Shown here: positions 43,847 through 52,514 of the stretch, piece by piece
Position numbering within the stretch: the stretch's first letter is position 1
How the letters are laid out: each line of letters opens with the position of its first letter
Origin: Palleronia sp. LCG004
GTDB lineage: Bacteria; Pseudomonadota; Alphaproteobacteria; Rhodobacterales; Rhodobacteraceae
Length of the DNA: 64,000 bases
Assembly (NCBI RefSeq): GCF_032931615.1
Contig: NZ_CP136762.1
Span: forward strand, 62,001-126,000
Direction: 5' to 3'
Notes under the pieces: generated by a model
Told to the model about the DNA's origin: nothing
Databases searched by the model: none
The model's input: only the letters and a program-made list of their open reading frames with translations
Translations under genes and position numbers: made by a program

Positions 43847-44806
43847 ATGACCACGGACCAAACACCGCGTCTCGACATGGACCAGGTCTCGCGACTGGGC
43901 CGGGGGCTCTATCGCCCCGAATCCGTTCATGTCCTGTCGGACGACCTGCTGGCCGCGTCGCATCGCGGGCGCGGCGTCAGCCTCGTCCACGCGGATGGCA
44001 GCGTGCGCATTCTCGGCCCGGCCGATCCCCGCCCCGGCGGAGAGGAGCTGATCCCCAACGGGATCGCGCCGCTGCCCGATGGCGGCTTCCTCATCGCCAA
44101 TATCGGCGAAGGCGGCGGCCTCTGGCACCTCTCCCCCGAGGGGGATCTCACGCCGCACCTGATGGAGGTCGACGGCGTCTTCCTGTCGGCCACGAACTTC
44201 GTCATGACGGATGCGGCGGGGCGGCTCTTCATCACCGTCAGCACGGTCAGCCGTCCGCGCTTCGCGGCCTATACCGACAAGGTGGCCGACGGGCTGATCA
44301 TCGTGGTGGACGATGACGGCCCCCGCATCATCGCCGACGACATCTGCTTCGCGAACGAATGCCGCCTGACGCCCGACGGGGCGGGCCTCGTCGTGGCCGA
44401 GACGTTCTCGCGCCGGATCACCCGCTTCGATTTCGACGGACGGCAACTCACCAACCGCACGACGGTGGCACAGTTCGGCCGCGGCGACTTTCCCGACGGG
44501 ATCCGCTACGACCGCGACGGATATCTCTGGGTCACCTGCATCGTGGCCAACAGGCTCTGGCGCGTGTCGCCCGACGGCACCGTCGATCTCATCCTCGAGG
44601 ATTGCGACCCCGCCCATGTCGACACGGTCGAGACGGCGCTGGCCGAGGGGCGCATGGGGCGCGAACATTTCTACGAATGCGGCGACAGCCTGCTGGGCAA
44701 CATCGCGAGCATCGATTTCTCGCGCGACGGCGAGACGGCCTATCTCGGCTCGCTCTGCGGCACCTCGCTGCTGTCGTTCCAGACCCGCCTGACAAAGGAA
44801 CAGTGA
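43847..44806 (+). CDS. SMP-30/gluconolactonase-family protein
   Basis: 319 residues, a six-bladed beta-propeller. Family segments are YRPESVHVLSDDLLAASHRGRGVSLV, NGIAPLPDGGFLIAN, FANECRLTPDGAGLVVAETFSRRITRFD and FPDGIRYDRDGYLWVT, in which the Glu/Asn/Asp metal ligands normally lie. It would hydrolyse a lactone intermediate. It starts the plus operon that ends with tcuB. Confidence 0.85.
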   Translation: MTTDQTPRLDMDQVSRLGRGLYRPESVHVLSDDLLAASHRGRGVSLVHADGSVRILGPADPRPGGEELIPNGIAPLPDGGFLIANIGEGGGLWHLSPEGDLTPHLMEVDGVFLSATNFVMTDAAGRLFITVSTVSRPRFAAYTDKVADGLIIVVDDDGPRIIADDICFANECRLTPDGAGLVVAETFSRRITRFDFDGRQLTNRTTVAQFGRGDFPDGIRYDRDGYLWVTCIVANRLWRVSPDGTVDLILEDCDPAHVDTVETALAEGRMGREHFYECGDSLLGNIASIDFSRDGETAYLGSLCGTSLLSFQTRLTKEQ

Positions 44807-44808
44807 AC

Positions 44809-45690
44809 ATGTCCAACCAGATCCTCGGGTTCGCCGGTCTCGGCGTGATGGGAGAGCCCATCTGCGCCAACCTGCTGAAGAAATCCGGTGCCGAAATGCG
44901 GGTCTTCGATCCGAACCCGGCCCCCGTCGAACGCCTCGTCGCGATGGGCGCGACGGCGGCCGACAGCCTCGCCGCCCTCGCGGCGGGCGTCGACATCCTC
45001 TTCCTGTCGCTTCCGGGCGGCCCGCAGGTGGAACAGGTGATCCGCGGTGCGGACGGCGTGCTGGCACATGGCCGCGAGGGCCTGCTCGTCGTCGACATGT
45101 CCACCGCCCCCGTCAGCCTCACCCGCGAGATCGGCGAGGAGCTGGCGGCCAGGGGCATCCGCTTCGCCGATGCGCCGGTCGCGCGCACCCGGCAGGCCGC
45201 CATCGACGGCACCCTGTCGATCATGGTCGGCGGCCCGGACGACGTGTTCGACACCCTCCGCCCCCTGCTCGGCCACGCGGCGAGCGACGTGACCCATTGC
45301 GGCGATGTCGGTTGCGGCCAGGTGGTCAAGATCCTCAACAACATGGTCCTCTTCGAGACCGTCGTCGCCCTCTCCGAAGCGCTCAGCCTCGGGCGCGCAG
45401 CTGGCGTGGACCCCGCGCTGCTCTTCGACACGCTCTCCAAGGGATCGGCCGACAGCTTCGCTCTGCGCAACCACGGCATGAAGGCGATGCTGCCCGACAC
45501 GTTCCCCGAACATGCCTTCCCCACCGATTACGCGCTCAAGGACGTAAGCTACGCGCTCGACCTGGCCGAATTCACCGGCTTCCGCGCCCCCGGGGCCGAG
45601 CTTGCGAAGGCCCGTATGGAAAAAGCGCAGGCGGCGGGCTATTCGTCCGAGTACTTCCCCGTTCTCGCACGCATGACCGACCGGAGCTGA
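44809..45690 (+). CDS. 3-hydroxyisobutyrate-dehydrogenase-family NAD(P) oxidoreductase
   Basis: 293 residues. The Rossmann motif is GFAGLGVMGEPICANLL, the substrate loop DMSTAPVSLTREIGEEL stands in for the usual DxST motif, and the catalytic lysine is K174 in GQVVKILNNM. Members oxidise beta-hydroxyacids (3-hydroxyisobutyrate, tartronate, 2-(hydroxymethyl)glutarate). It starts two bases after the lactonase gene and is followed by tcuA. The usual glycine-rich APVSGG is changed to APVARTRQAAIDG, which may alter the substrate pocket. Confidence 0.88.
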   Translation: MSNQILGFAGLGVMGEPICANLLKKSGAEMRVFDPNPAPVERLVAMGATAADSLAALAAGVDILFLSLPGGPQVEQVIRGADGVLAHGREGLLVVDMSTAPVSLTREIGEELAARGIRFADAPVARTRQAAIDGTLSIMVGGPDDVFDTLRPLLGHAASDVTHCGDVGCGQVVKILNNMVLFETVVALSEALSLGRAAGVDPALLFDTLSKGSADSFALRNHGMKAMLPDTFPEHAFPTDYALKDVSYALDLAEFTGFRAPGAELAKARMEKAQAAGYSSEYFPVLARMTDRS

Positions 45691-45693
45691 CGC

Positions 45694-47085
45694 ATGGCCG
45701 ATTACGATGTCCTTGTCGCGGGCGGCGGCAATGCCGCGCTCTGCGCCGCGATCGCCGCACGCCGTGCCGGTCGCCGCGTTCTCGTGGTCGAGGGCGCGCC
45801 GAAATTCTATCGCGGCGGCAACACGCGCCACACGCGCAACATGCGCTGCGCCCATGACCACGCGACGGACACGCTGACCGGCCCCTATTCCGAGGACGAG
45901 TTCTTCGACGACCTCATGCGCGTGACCTCCGGCAATACCGACGAGGCGCTGTCGCGGATGATGATCGCCAAGTCGAAGCCGATGCTCGACTGGATCCAGC
46001 AACAGGGCGTGCGGTTCCAGCCGTCGCTCGGCGGGACGATCAGCCTCGGGCGGACCAATTCCTTCTTCCTCGGCGGGGGGCGGTCCATGCTGAACGCCCT
46101 CTACCGCACCGCCGAGGATCTGGGCGTCGAGATCCGCTACGAACACGAGGTCACCGACCTCGAGATCGTCGACGGACGCTTCGAACGCGCGACCATCCGC
46201 CATCCGGGCGGGTCCACGACGATCTCGGCCCAGAGCTTCGTGGCGGCCTGCGGCGGCTTCCAGGCCGATCTCGACTGGCTCAAGGAAGGCTGGGGCGACA
46301 AGGCCGACAATTTCCTCGTGCGCGGCACGCCCTACAACCGCGGCACCGTCACGCGGATGCTGATCGACAACGGCCTGCAGCAGATCGGCGATGCCAGCCA
46401 GTGCCATGCCGTCGCCATCGACGCGCGCGCCCCGAAATACGACGGCGGCATCATCACCCGCCTCGATTGCGTGGTGCTCGGCATCGTCGTGAACAAGAAC
46501 GCCGAACGCTTCTACGACGAGGGCGAGGACATCTGGCCCAAGCGATACGCGATCTGGGGGCGTCTGGTGGCGAACCAGCCCGACCAGACGGCCTTCATCG
46601 TCTTCGACGCGCCCAACATCAAGCGCTTCATGCCGTCGCTGTACCCGCCGATCGAGGCCCCCACGCTGGCCGAACTCGCGGAAAAGCTCGACCTCGACCC
46701 CGCCACCTTCGAGAAGACCGTCACCACGTTCAACGACGCGGTCGTGGGCGGCAAACCCTTCGACACGAACGAGAAGGACGGCAACACGACCCGAGGGCTC
46801 GAGATCGAAAAGACCAACTGGGCCCAGCGGATCGACACGCCGCCCTACTACGCCTATCCCGTCAAACCCGGGATCACCTTCACCTATCTGGGCGTCAAGG
46901 TCGACGCGCAGGCCAGGATCCTGCGGGACGATGGCAACAACACACCGTCCGACAACATGTTCGCCGCCGGCGAGATCATGGCCGGCAACGTGCTGGGCCA
47001 GGGCTATGCCGCCGGCATCGGCATGACGATCGGTGCCGTCTTCGGACGCATCGCGGGCGAGGAGGCCGCACGACATGCAACATAG
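45694..47085 (+). CDS. tcuA: FAD-dependent tricarballylate dehydrogenase TcuA-like
   Basis: 463 residues of the fumarate-reductase/succinate-dehydrogenase flavoprotein family. The FAD motif is VLVAGGGNAALCAAIAARRAG, the GGNTRHTRNMRCAHD segment is typical of TcuA, and the C-terminus GEIMAGNVLGQGYAAGIGMTIGAVFGR is conserved. In Salmonella TcuA oxidises tricarballylate to cis-aconitate and passes electrons to TcuB. TcuB follows here with an 11-base overlap. The true substrate may be a related polycarboxylate, because no TcuC transporter or TcuR is present. Confidence 0.88.
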   Translation: MADYDVLVAGGGNAALCAAIAARRAGRRVLVVEGAPKFYRGGNTRHTRNMRCAHDHATDTLTGPYSEDEFFDDLMRVTSGNTDEALSRMMIAKSKPMLDWIQQQGVRFQPSLGGTISLGRTNSFFLGGGRSMLNALYRTAEDLGVEIRYEHEVTDLEIVDGRFERATIRHPGGSTTISAQSFVAACGGFQADLDWLKEGWGDKADNFLVRGTPYNRGTVTRMLIDNGLQQIGDASQCHAVAIDARAPKYDGGIITRLDCVVLGIVVNKNAERFYDEGEDIWPKRYAIWGRLVANQPDQTAFIVFDAPNIKRFMPSLYPPIEAPTLAELAEKLDLDPATFEKTVTTFNDAVVGGKPFDTNEKDGNTTRGLEIEKTNWAQRIDTPPYYAYPVKPGITFTYLGVKVDAQARILRDDGNNTPSDNMFAAGEIMAGNVLGQGYAAGIGMTIGAVFGRIAGEEAARHAT

Positions 47086-48181
47086 CACTCCGGCCCTCAC
47101 CGAGGCCGACCGCCTGATGACCGTCTGCAATTCCTGTCGCTATTGCGAAGGTCTCTGCGCGGTCTTCCCGGCGATGGAGATGCGCCGCTCCTTCTCGGAC
47201 GGCGACCTCAACCACCTGGCCAATCTCTGCCATGCCTGCGGGGCCTGCTACCACGATTGCCAGTTCTCTCCGCCGCACGAATACGAGGTCAACGTGCCCA
47301 AGGTGCTGGCGCAGGTCCGCAACGAAAGCTACGCGCATTACGCCTGGCCCTCCGCCGCGCGGCCCCTCTTCGCGCGGCACGGCACGGTCCTCGCCATCGG
47401 CACGACCCTGACCTTCGCCCTCTTCGTTCTGGGCTTCGCGGCCTTCAACGAACCGGGCGCGTTCTGGACGGCGCATCTCGCGCCCGAACGGTTCTACGCG
47501 CTGATGCCCCACAACGTGATGATCGCGATCTTCGGCGCGGCGTTCCTATGGATGCTCGTCGCCATCGGCATGGGCGCGCGGGCCTTCTGGAAGGATACCG
47601 GCGTGGCCGATACCGGCGCGGCCGATCACGGCCGGGCCGCCCATGACGCGGCGCGGCTGACCTATCTCGACGGGGGCGGCCAGGGCTGCTTCAACGAGGA
47701 CGACCGCCCGAACGACCGGCGCCGCCTCTGGCACCACTTCACCTTCTACGGCTTCCTGCTCTGCTTCGCCTCCACGTCGCTGGCGACGGTCTATCACTAC
47801 CTCCTGGGCTGGCACGCCCCCTATGCGTGGTGGAACCTCCCGCCGCTTCTCGGGATCGCGGGCGGGATCGGGCTGGTCGCGGGCACGGTCGGCCTGACAT
47901 CTGCCAAGGCGGGCCGCCTTTCGGATCTGCGGTCGATGGATTTCCGCGGCATGGAATACGGCTTCATCCTGATCCTGTTCCTGACGGGGGCCACCGGCCT
48001 CGCCCTGCGCGTCCTGGGCGAGACGATGCTTCTGGGCCCGCTTCTGGCGCTGCATCTGGGGGCCGTGCTGACCTTCTTCCTGACGATGCCCTACGGCAAG
48101 TTCGTCCACGGGCTCTATCGCTATCTGGCGCTCAGCCGGTATGCCCGCGACCGGCGCGAGGCCCACGCGGCCGAGGCCTGA
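47075..48181 (+). CDS. tcuB: Tricarballylate utilisation Fe-S/b-type electron carrier TcuB-like
   Basis: 368 residues. The N-terminal ferredoxin part has two 4Fe-4S clusters (C18-xx-C-xx-C-xxx-C in VCNSCRYCEGLCAVFP, and LCHACGACYHDCQFSPP). The C-terminal half has about six membrane helices with histidines (LWHHFTFYGFLLCF; TVYHYLLGWHAPYAWW) able to hold heme. TcuB takes electrons from TcuA and passes them to the quinone pool. It ends ten bases before a convergent CoA-transferase gene. Confidence 0.9.
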   Translation: MQHSTPALTEADRLMTVCNSCRYCEGLCAVFPAMEMRRSFSDGDLNHLANLCHACGACYHDCQFSPPHEYEVNVPKVLAQVRNESYAHYAWPSAARPLFARHGTVLAIGTTLTFALFVLGFAAFNEPGAFWTAHLAPERFYALMPHNVMIAIFGAAFLWMLVAIGMGARAFWKDTGVADTGAADHGRAAHDAARLTYLDGGGQGCFNEDDRPNDRRRLWHHFTFYGFLLCFASTSLATVYHYLLGWHAPYAWWNLPPLLGIAGGIGLVAGTVGLTSAKAGRLSDLRSMDFRGMEYGFILILFLTGATGLALRVLGETMLLGPLLALHLGAVLTFFLTMPYGKFVHGLYRYLALSRYARDRREAHAAEA

Positions 48182-48191
48182 GGCCCCCGCC

Positions 48192-49412
48192 CTACTCCAC
48201 CAGCCTGATGATCCCCTTGGCGGCGAGCAGCTCGATCTGCTCGTCGCTCAGGCCGATCTCGGTTTTCAGCACTTCCGCCGTGTCCTCTCCCAGAAGGCTC
48301 GGGGGCGTGCTCGCGGACGGGCCCTCGCCGTCGAACCGGATCGGCCCCCGGACCATCCGCATGGTCCCCTCGGTCGGATGCTCGACCGTCTCGATCAATC
48401 CCCGGTCGCGCACGTGCTGCTGGTCCAGCGCCTCGCCGATCGACAGGATCGGCGCGTTGGGCACGTCGTATTCGCTCAGACGCGCCAGCCAGTATTCCGT
48501 GCTGTCGCGCCTCATCCGCGTCGTGATGATCCCGTGCAGAAGCTCGCGGTTCGCCAGCCGGCTCGCATAGACGGCAAAGCGCGCGTCCTCGATCAGCTCC
48601 GCATGGCCCAGGCACCGCGCGAAGTTCCTCCAGAACCCCTCGGTCAGGCAGGCGACGATCACGTGCCCGTCCGAGGTCGGGAACGACCCGTAGGGCAGGA
48701 TGCTAGGATGCTGGCTGCCCACGGCGCGCGGGCTGTCGCCCGTCACGAAATAGATCTGCGACAGGTAGCCCTGCAGCGCGATCAGGCTGTCGAGCATCGC
48801 GACCTCGACATGCCGCCCCCGCCCGGTCGCGTTGCGCTCGTGCAGGGCCGCCAGAAGGCCGAAGACCGAAAAGATGCTCCCCGCCAGATCCCCCATTGGA
48901 ACCCCGAGCTTGATCGGGGCCTCTCCCGGCTCGCTGTTGACGCTCATCACCCCCGAAAGGGCCTGCGCCACGATGTCGAATGCCGGCTTGTCGCCGAGCG
49001 CGCTGTCCCGGCCGAACCCCGTGATCGAACAATAGAGCAGCCCCGGATTGCCGGCCCTCAACGCCTCGAAGCCGAGCCCCAGCCGCTCCATCACGCCGGG
49101 GCGGAAATTCTCGAGCACGATATCGCTCTGCGCCGCCAGATCCCGCGCGATCGCCAGGCCCTCGTCCGATTTCAGGTCGAGCGCGACGCTTTTCTTGCTG
49201 CGGTTCAGCGCCATGAAATAATGGCTGAGCCTGCCCTGGAACGGCGGAAAGTTGCGGGTGTCGTCGCCCGTTCCGGGCGTCTCGACCTTGATGACCTCCG
49301 CCCCCAGATCGGCAAGCACCATGCTCGCATAGGGGCCCGACAGGATGCGCGAGAAATCGAGGACCTTGATCCCCGCCAGCGGCCCCGCCCGTCCGGTCGT
49401 CGCATCCGTCAT
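48192..49412 (-). CDS. CaiB/BaiF family class III CoA-transferase
   Basis: 406 residues. The family start LAGIKVLDFSRILSGPYASMVLADLGAEVIKVE is intact, the catalytic aspartate is D175 in VPMGDLAGS, and ENFRPGVMERLGL and the C-terminal VRDRGLIETVEHPTEGTMRMVRGPIRF are conserved. It moves CoA between acids without free energy loss. It is convergent with tcuB, so it may activate an intermediate of that region, but it has its own promoter and no co-transcribed neighbour. Confidence 0.9.
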   Translation of the reverse strand: MTDATTGRAGPLAGIKVLDFSRILSGPYASMVLADLGAEVIKVETPGTGDDTRNFPPFQGRLSHYFMALNRSKKSVALDLKSDEGLAIARDLAAQSDIVLENFRPGVMERLGLGFEALRAGNPGLLYCSITGFGRDSALGDKPAFDIVAQALSGVMSVNSEPGEAPIKLGVPMGDLAGSIFSVFGLLAALHERNATGRGRHVEVAMLDSLIALQGYLSQIYFVTGDSPRAVGSQHPSILPYGSFPTSDGHVIVACLTEGFWRNFARCLGHAELIEDARFAVYASRLANRELLHGIITTRMRRDSTEYWLARLSEYDVPNAPILSIGEALDQQHVRDRGLIETVEHPTEGTMRMVRGPIRFDGEGPSASTPPSLLGEDTAEVLKTEIGLSDEQIELLAAKGIIRLVE

Positions 49413-49498
49413 CGGCCTGGCCCCCCCCGATCATGGACCCTGAATGCGCGATGCGCGGGGCCGCCGCAACGCCTTTGACCGATATGCCCGCCCGGCGA

Positions 49499-50329
49499 TC
49501 ACCCGTAGCCGGGCGCGAGCGCATCCTCCACGGCCGCGACGCGTGCGCTCCGCGCGGCCCCCGCCGGGTCGTGCTCGAAGCGGATATGCGGACGGACCCC
49601 GCCGTCCAGAAAGGTGACCTCCGCCTCGACGCGAAAGACCTCGCGCAGAAGGTCCTCCGTCAGCACCGCGCGGGGCGTGCCCGCGGCAAAGACCGCGCCC
49701 GATCGCATGACCACGATCTTGTCGCAGAACATCGCCGCGAGGTTGAGGTCGTGCAGCGCGATGACGCTCGTCAGGTCCAGATCGCGGACCATGCGCAGGA
49801 TCTCGATCTGGTGATGGATATCGAGATGGTTCGTCGGCTCGTCGAGGAACATCACCCGCGGCGACTGCGCCAGGGCGCGGGCGATATGGACGCGCTGCCG
49901 CTCCCCTCCCGACAGGGTCTGCCACGATTGCGCCCGGTGCCCCAGCATGTCGACGCGGCCGAGCGCATGGCTGACCGCGCCCTCGTCCTCGGCCGACCAG
50001 CCCGACAGCGCCGAACGGTGCGGCGTCCGGCCCAGCCGCACGACATCGAGAACGCTGACGCTGGTCTCGGTCGCCGCGCTCTGCTGCACGAAGGCGACCT
50101 CGCGCGACAGCGCCTTGCGCGTCATCCGCGCGATGGGCTGGCCGTTGATCGTCACCCGCCCCGCGAGGGGCCGCTTCAGCCCCGCCAGCAGCCGCAGCAG
50201 CGACGATTTCCCCGATCCGTTCGGCCCGATCAGCCCCAGCGTCTCGCCCGGCGCGACCGAGATCGAGACGTCGCGCAGGATCGTCTTGCGCCCCACCCCC
50301 CAGTCGAGGTTCTCGGCCAGCACGCTCAT
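49499..50329 (-). CDS. FecE/BtuD-type ABC transporter ATPase
   Basis: 276 residues. Walker A is GPNGSGKSS, the signature is LSGGERQRVHIARALAQ, Walker B is VMFLDEPTNHLD, and the switch His is in IALHDLNLAAMFCDKIVVM. This is the iron-siderophore/heme/cobalamin importer class. It overlaps the permease by four bases. Confidence 0.92.
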   Translation of the reverse strand: MSVLAENLDWGVGRKTILRDVSISVAPGETLGLIGPNGSGKSSLLRLLAGLKRPLAGRVTINGQPIARMTRKALSREVAFVQQSAATETSVSVLDVVRLGRTPHRSALSGWSAEDEGAVSHALGRVDMLGHRAQSWQTLSGGERQRVHIARALAQSPRVMFLDEPTNHLDIHHQIEILRMVRDLDLTSVIALHDLNLAAMFCDKIVVMRSGAVFAAGTPRAVLTEDLLREVFRVEAEVTFLDGGVRPHIRFEHDPAGAARSARVAAVEDALAPGYG

Positions 50330-51363
50330 GTCTGCGGTCGCGCGCGATAGAGGATCAGCGCGAAGAACGGCACCCCGACCAGCGCCGTGACCACCCCGAT
50401 GGGGATCGTCTGCTGCGCCACGATCACCCGCGACACGATGTCGGCCGTCACCATGAAGATCGCGCCGATGACGGCGCAGGCCGGCAGCAGGCGCATGTGC
50501 ATCGGCCCCACGACGTAGCGCGCGGCATGCGGCACGACGAGGCCCACGAACCCGATCGCGCCGACCATGCTGACGATGGTCGCCGTCATCACCGCCGTCA
50601 CCGCAAAGAGGACCAGCCGGATCCGTCCCACCGGCACCCCCAGCGCGGCCGCATCCTCGTCGCCGAAGGTGAACGCGTCGAGCGCCCGCGCCATGTAGAT
50701 GCAGATCGCGAGGCCCAGCGGCACCGTCACGAGCAGCAGCTGGAAATCGGGCCAGCGCACGCCGCCGAAACTGCCCAGCAGCCAGAACATGACGTTGCGG
50801 GCCTGCTCGGCGCTTCCCGACGTGGTCACGATATACGAGGTCAGCGCGTTGAAGAGCTGCGAGGCCGCCACCCCCGCGAGGATCGTGTGGTTCGGCCCGC
50901 TCGTGGCCCCGTTCGACAAGAGCGCCACGACGCCGAAGGCCGCGAAGGCCCCGGCGAACGCGCCCGCCGACAGCGACAGGCTCCCCGCGCCGACCCCCAG
51001 CACGATCACGCAGACGGCCCCGGTCGACGCCCCCGCCGAGATGCCCAGCACGAACGGTTCGGCCAGCGGATTGCGCAGCAGCGCCTGCAGGATCGCCCCG
51101 CAGAGCGCCAGGCCCGCCCCGGCAAGCGCCGCGACCAGCGCCCGGCTCAGCCGCAGGTCCCAGACCACGCTTTCCTCGATGGGCGGAAGCTCCGCCCCGC
51201 TCAGCCCCAGGCCGTTGGTGATCGCGAGGAAGACCGTCCCGAGGTCGATCGTGTAATCGCCGATGGCCGTCGCCACCGCGATCGCGAATCCCAGCACGAG
51301 GCACGAGCCGATCGCGAGAAGGCCGAGCCGCAGCACGCCGTTGGCCGGACCGCCCGCGATCAT
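50326..51363 (-). CDS. FecCD-type ABC transporter permease
   Basis: 345 residues and ten helices. Markers are LRLSRALVAALAGAGLALCGAILQALLRNPLAEPFVLGISAGA, the QARNVMFWLLGSF segment and MVGAIGFVGLVVPHAARYVVG. It forms the membrane homodimer of a class-II importer. It overlaps both neighbours by four bases. Confidence 0.92.
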   Translation of the reverse strand: MIAGGPANGVLRLGLLAIGSCLVLGFAIAVATAIGDYTIDLGTVFLAITNGLGLSGAELPPIEESVVWDLRLSRALVAALAGAGLALCGAILQALLRNPLAEPFVLGISAGASTGAVCVIVLGVGAGSLSLSAGAFAGAFAAFGVVALLSNGATSGPNHTILAGVAASQLFNALTSYIVTTSGSAEQARNVMFWLLGSFGGVRWPDFQLLLVTVPLGLAICIYMARALDAFTFGDEDAAALGVPVGRIRLVLFAVTAVMTATIVSMVGAIGFVGLVVPHAARYVVGPMHMRLLPACAVIGAIFMVTADIVSRVIVAQQTIPIGVVTALVGVPFFALILYRARPQT

Positions 51364-52373
51364 TCCGGCAGGTCGAGCGCCTCGAGCTGCGAGGCGACCT
51401 CCTCGGCCCCGTAGAGCGTCTGGACGCCCGGATTGGTCGCGGCGCCGGGCATCACGACGATGCGGCCCGTCGCGACCGCCTCCATCTGGCTGACGATGGG
51501 ATCGGATTCGAGGAACGCGATCTTGTTCTCGGCCTCGTCGAGGGTCCAGCGTTCGCGGTCCACCTGCGCCGCGACGATCACGGTCGGGTCCGAGGCCATG
51601 ATGCCCTCCCATCCGAGCGTCGGCCATTCGGAGCCGGTCTTGATGGCGTTCGATCCCCCGAGAAGGTCGGCGATATAGCTCGACGGGCCGTTGCCCCCCG
51701 CGAGATAGGCGTCGTCCTCCGGCGACGGGCTCGAGAACCAGAAGAGGAACGTCAGGTCGTCGTGATGCTCGAACCGGTCGCGCAGCGCCGCCTCGCGCGT
51801 CTTCAGATCCTCGATGACCGCCTCGCCGCGATCCACGACGTCGAAGATCCGGGAGAGGTCGTCGATCTCCTCATAGACCTGATCCATCGTCCACAACTCG
51901 GCCCGCGCGCCGTAGATGTCGGTCGAGACCGCCGTGACCGAACACGCGCTCGGCGACAGGTAGGTCGGAATGCCGAGCGCCTCGAAATCCTCCCGCTTCG
52001 CGACCTTGCTGTCGGGCCCCATCAGCGTGACCAGCATCGCCGCGACGAAATCGGGCTGCACCGACAGCACCGTCTCCAGCGTCGGAAACTCGACCGTCAG
52101 CAGCTCGACCCCGGCATTCGCCTCGGCCAGTTCCGGCAGCACCTCGTTCGGCCAGAACGCCGTCGCCGCCATCCGGTCCTCGAGCCCCAGCATCAGCATG
52201 ATCTCGGCGCTGTTCTGGCCCAGTGCCACGGCATGGTCGGGCGCGTCCTCGAAGGTGACGGTCTGTCCGCAATTCTCGATCTCGAGCGGATAGGAGGTCG
52301 GGTCCGCCTGCGCCCCCTGCCCTGCCAGGCCGAGGCCGAGGATGCCTGCCGCGAGGAATGTCCGGGCTGTCAT
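51360..52373 (-). CDS. FepB/BtuF-type periplasmic binding protein
   Basis: 337 residues, signal peptide FLAAGILGLGLAGQGAQAD. Class III receptor (YPLEIENCGQTVTFEDAPDHAVALGQNSAEIMLMLGLEDRMAATAFW; LGWEGIMASDPTVIVAAQVD). The ENCG start of the mature domain is also seen in receptors proposed for F420-0 or siderophores, so the ligand is not settled. No cobalamin riboswitch or clear Fur box was seen upstream. The kynureninase gene lies directly upstream on the same strand. Confidence 0.88.
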   Translation of the reverse strand: MTARTFLAAGILGLGLAGQGAQADPTSYPLEIENCGQTVTFEDAPDHAVALGQNSAEIMLMLGLEDRMAATAFWPNEVLPELAEANAGVELLTVEFPTLETVLSVQPDFVAAMLVTLMGPDSKVAKREDFEALGIPTYLSPSACSVTAVSTDIYGARAELWTMDQVYEEIDDLSRIFDVVDRGEAVIEDLKTREAALRDRFEHHDDLTFLFWFSSPSPEDDAYLAGGNGPSSYIADLLGGSNAIKTGSEWPTLGWEGIMASDPTVIVAAQVDRERWTLDEAENKIAFLESDPIVSQMEAVATGRIVVMPGAATNPGVQTLYGAEEVASQLEALDLPE

Positions 52374-52409
52374 GATGCGGTCGCTTTCCCAAGAACGCTG
52401 TCCAACCGG

Positions 52410-52464
52410 CTCCTAGAGCGGGCGCGCCGGCAAATCAACACAGTTTACTCAGGTATTAACCTCA
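52410..52464 (-). promoter_or_regulatory. Possible promoter and operator of the FecBCD-type operon
   Basis: On the minus strand, TTGATT (52433-52438) and TAGGAG (52410-52415) are 17 bases apart, a passable -35/-10 pair. Eleven bases upstream is the partial palindrome TGAGGTTAATACCTGA (52449-52464, core AGGT-TAAT-ACCT). This suggests that the transporter has its own regulated promoter, separate from kynU. Confidence 0.35.
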
Positions 52465-52514
52465 CGCTCGTGCGATCCGGCATGCGCCGCGCGTCCGACC
52501 GTCCCTGCCCGCCC

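Noticed and set aside
44740..47130. Long open frame on the minus strand opposite tcuA
   Set aside because: Shadow of the HIBADH-like and tcuA genes; composition typical of antisense frames in GC-rich DNA.
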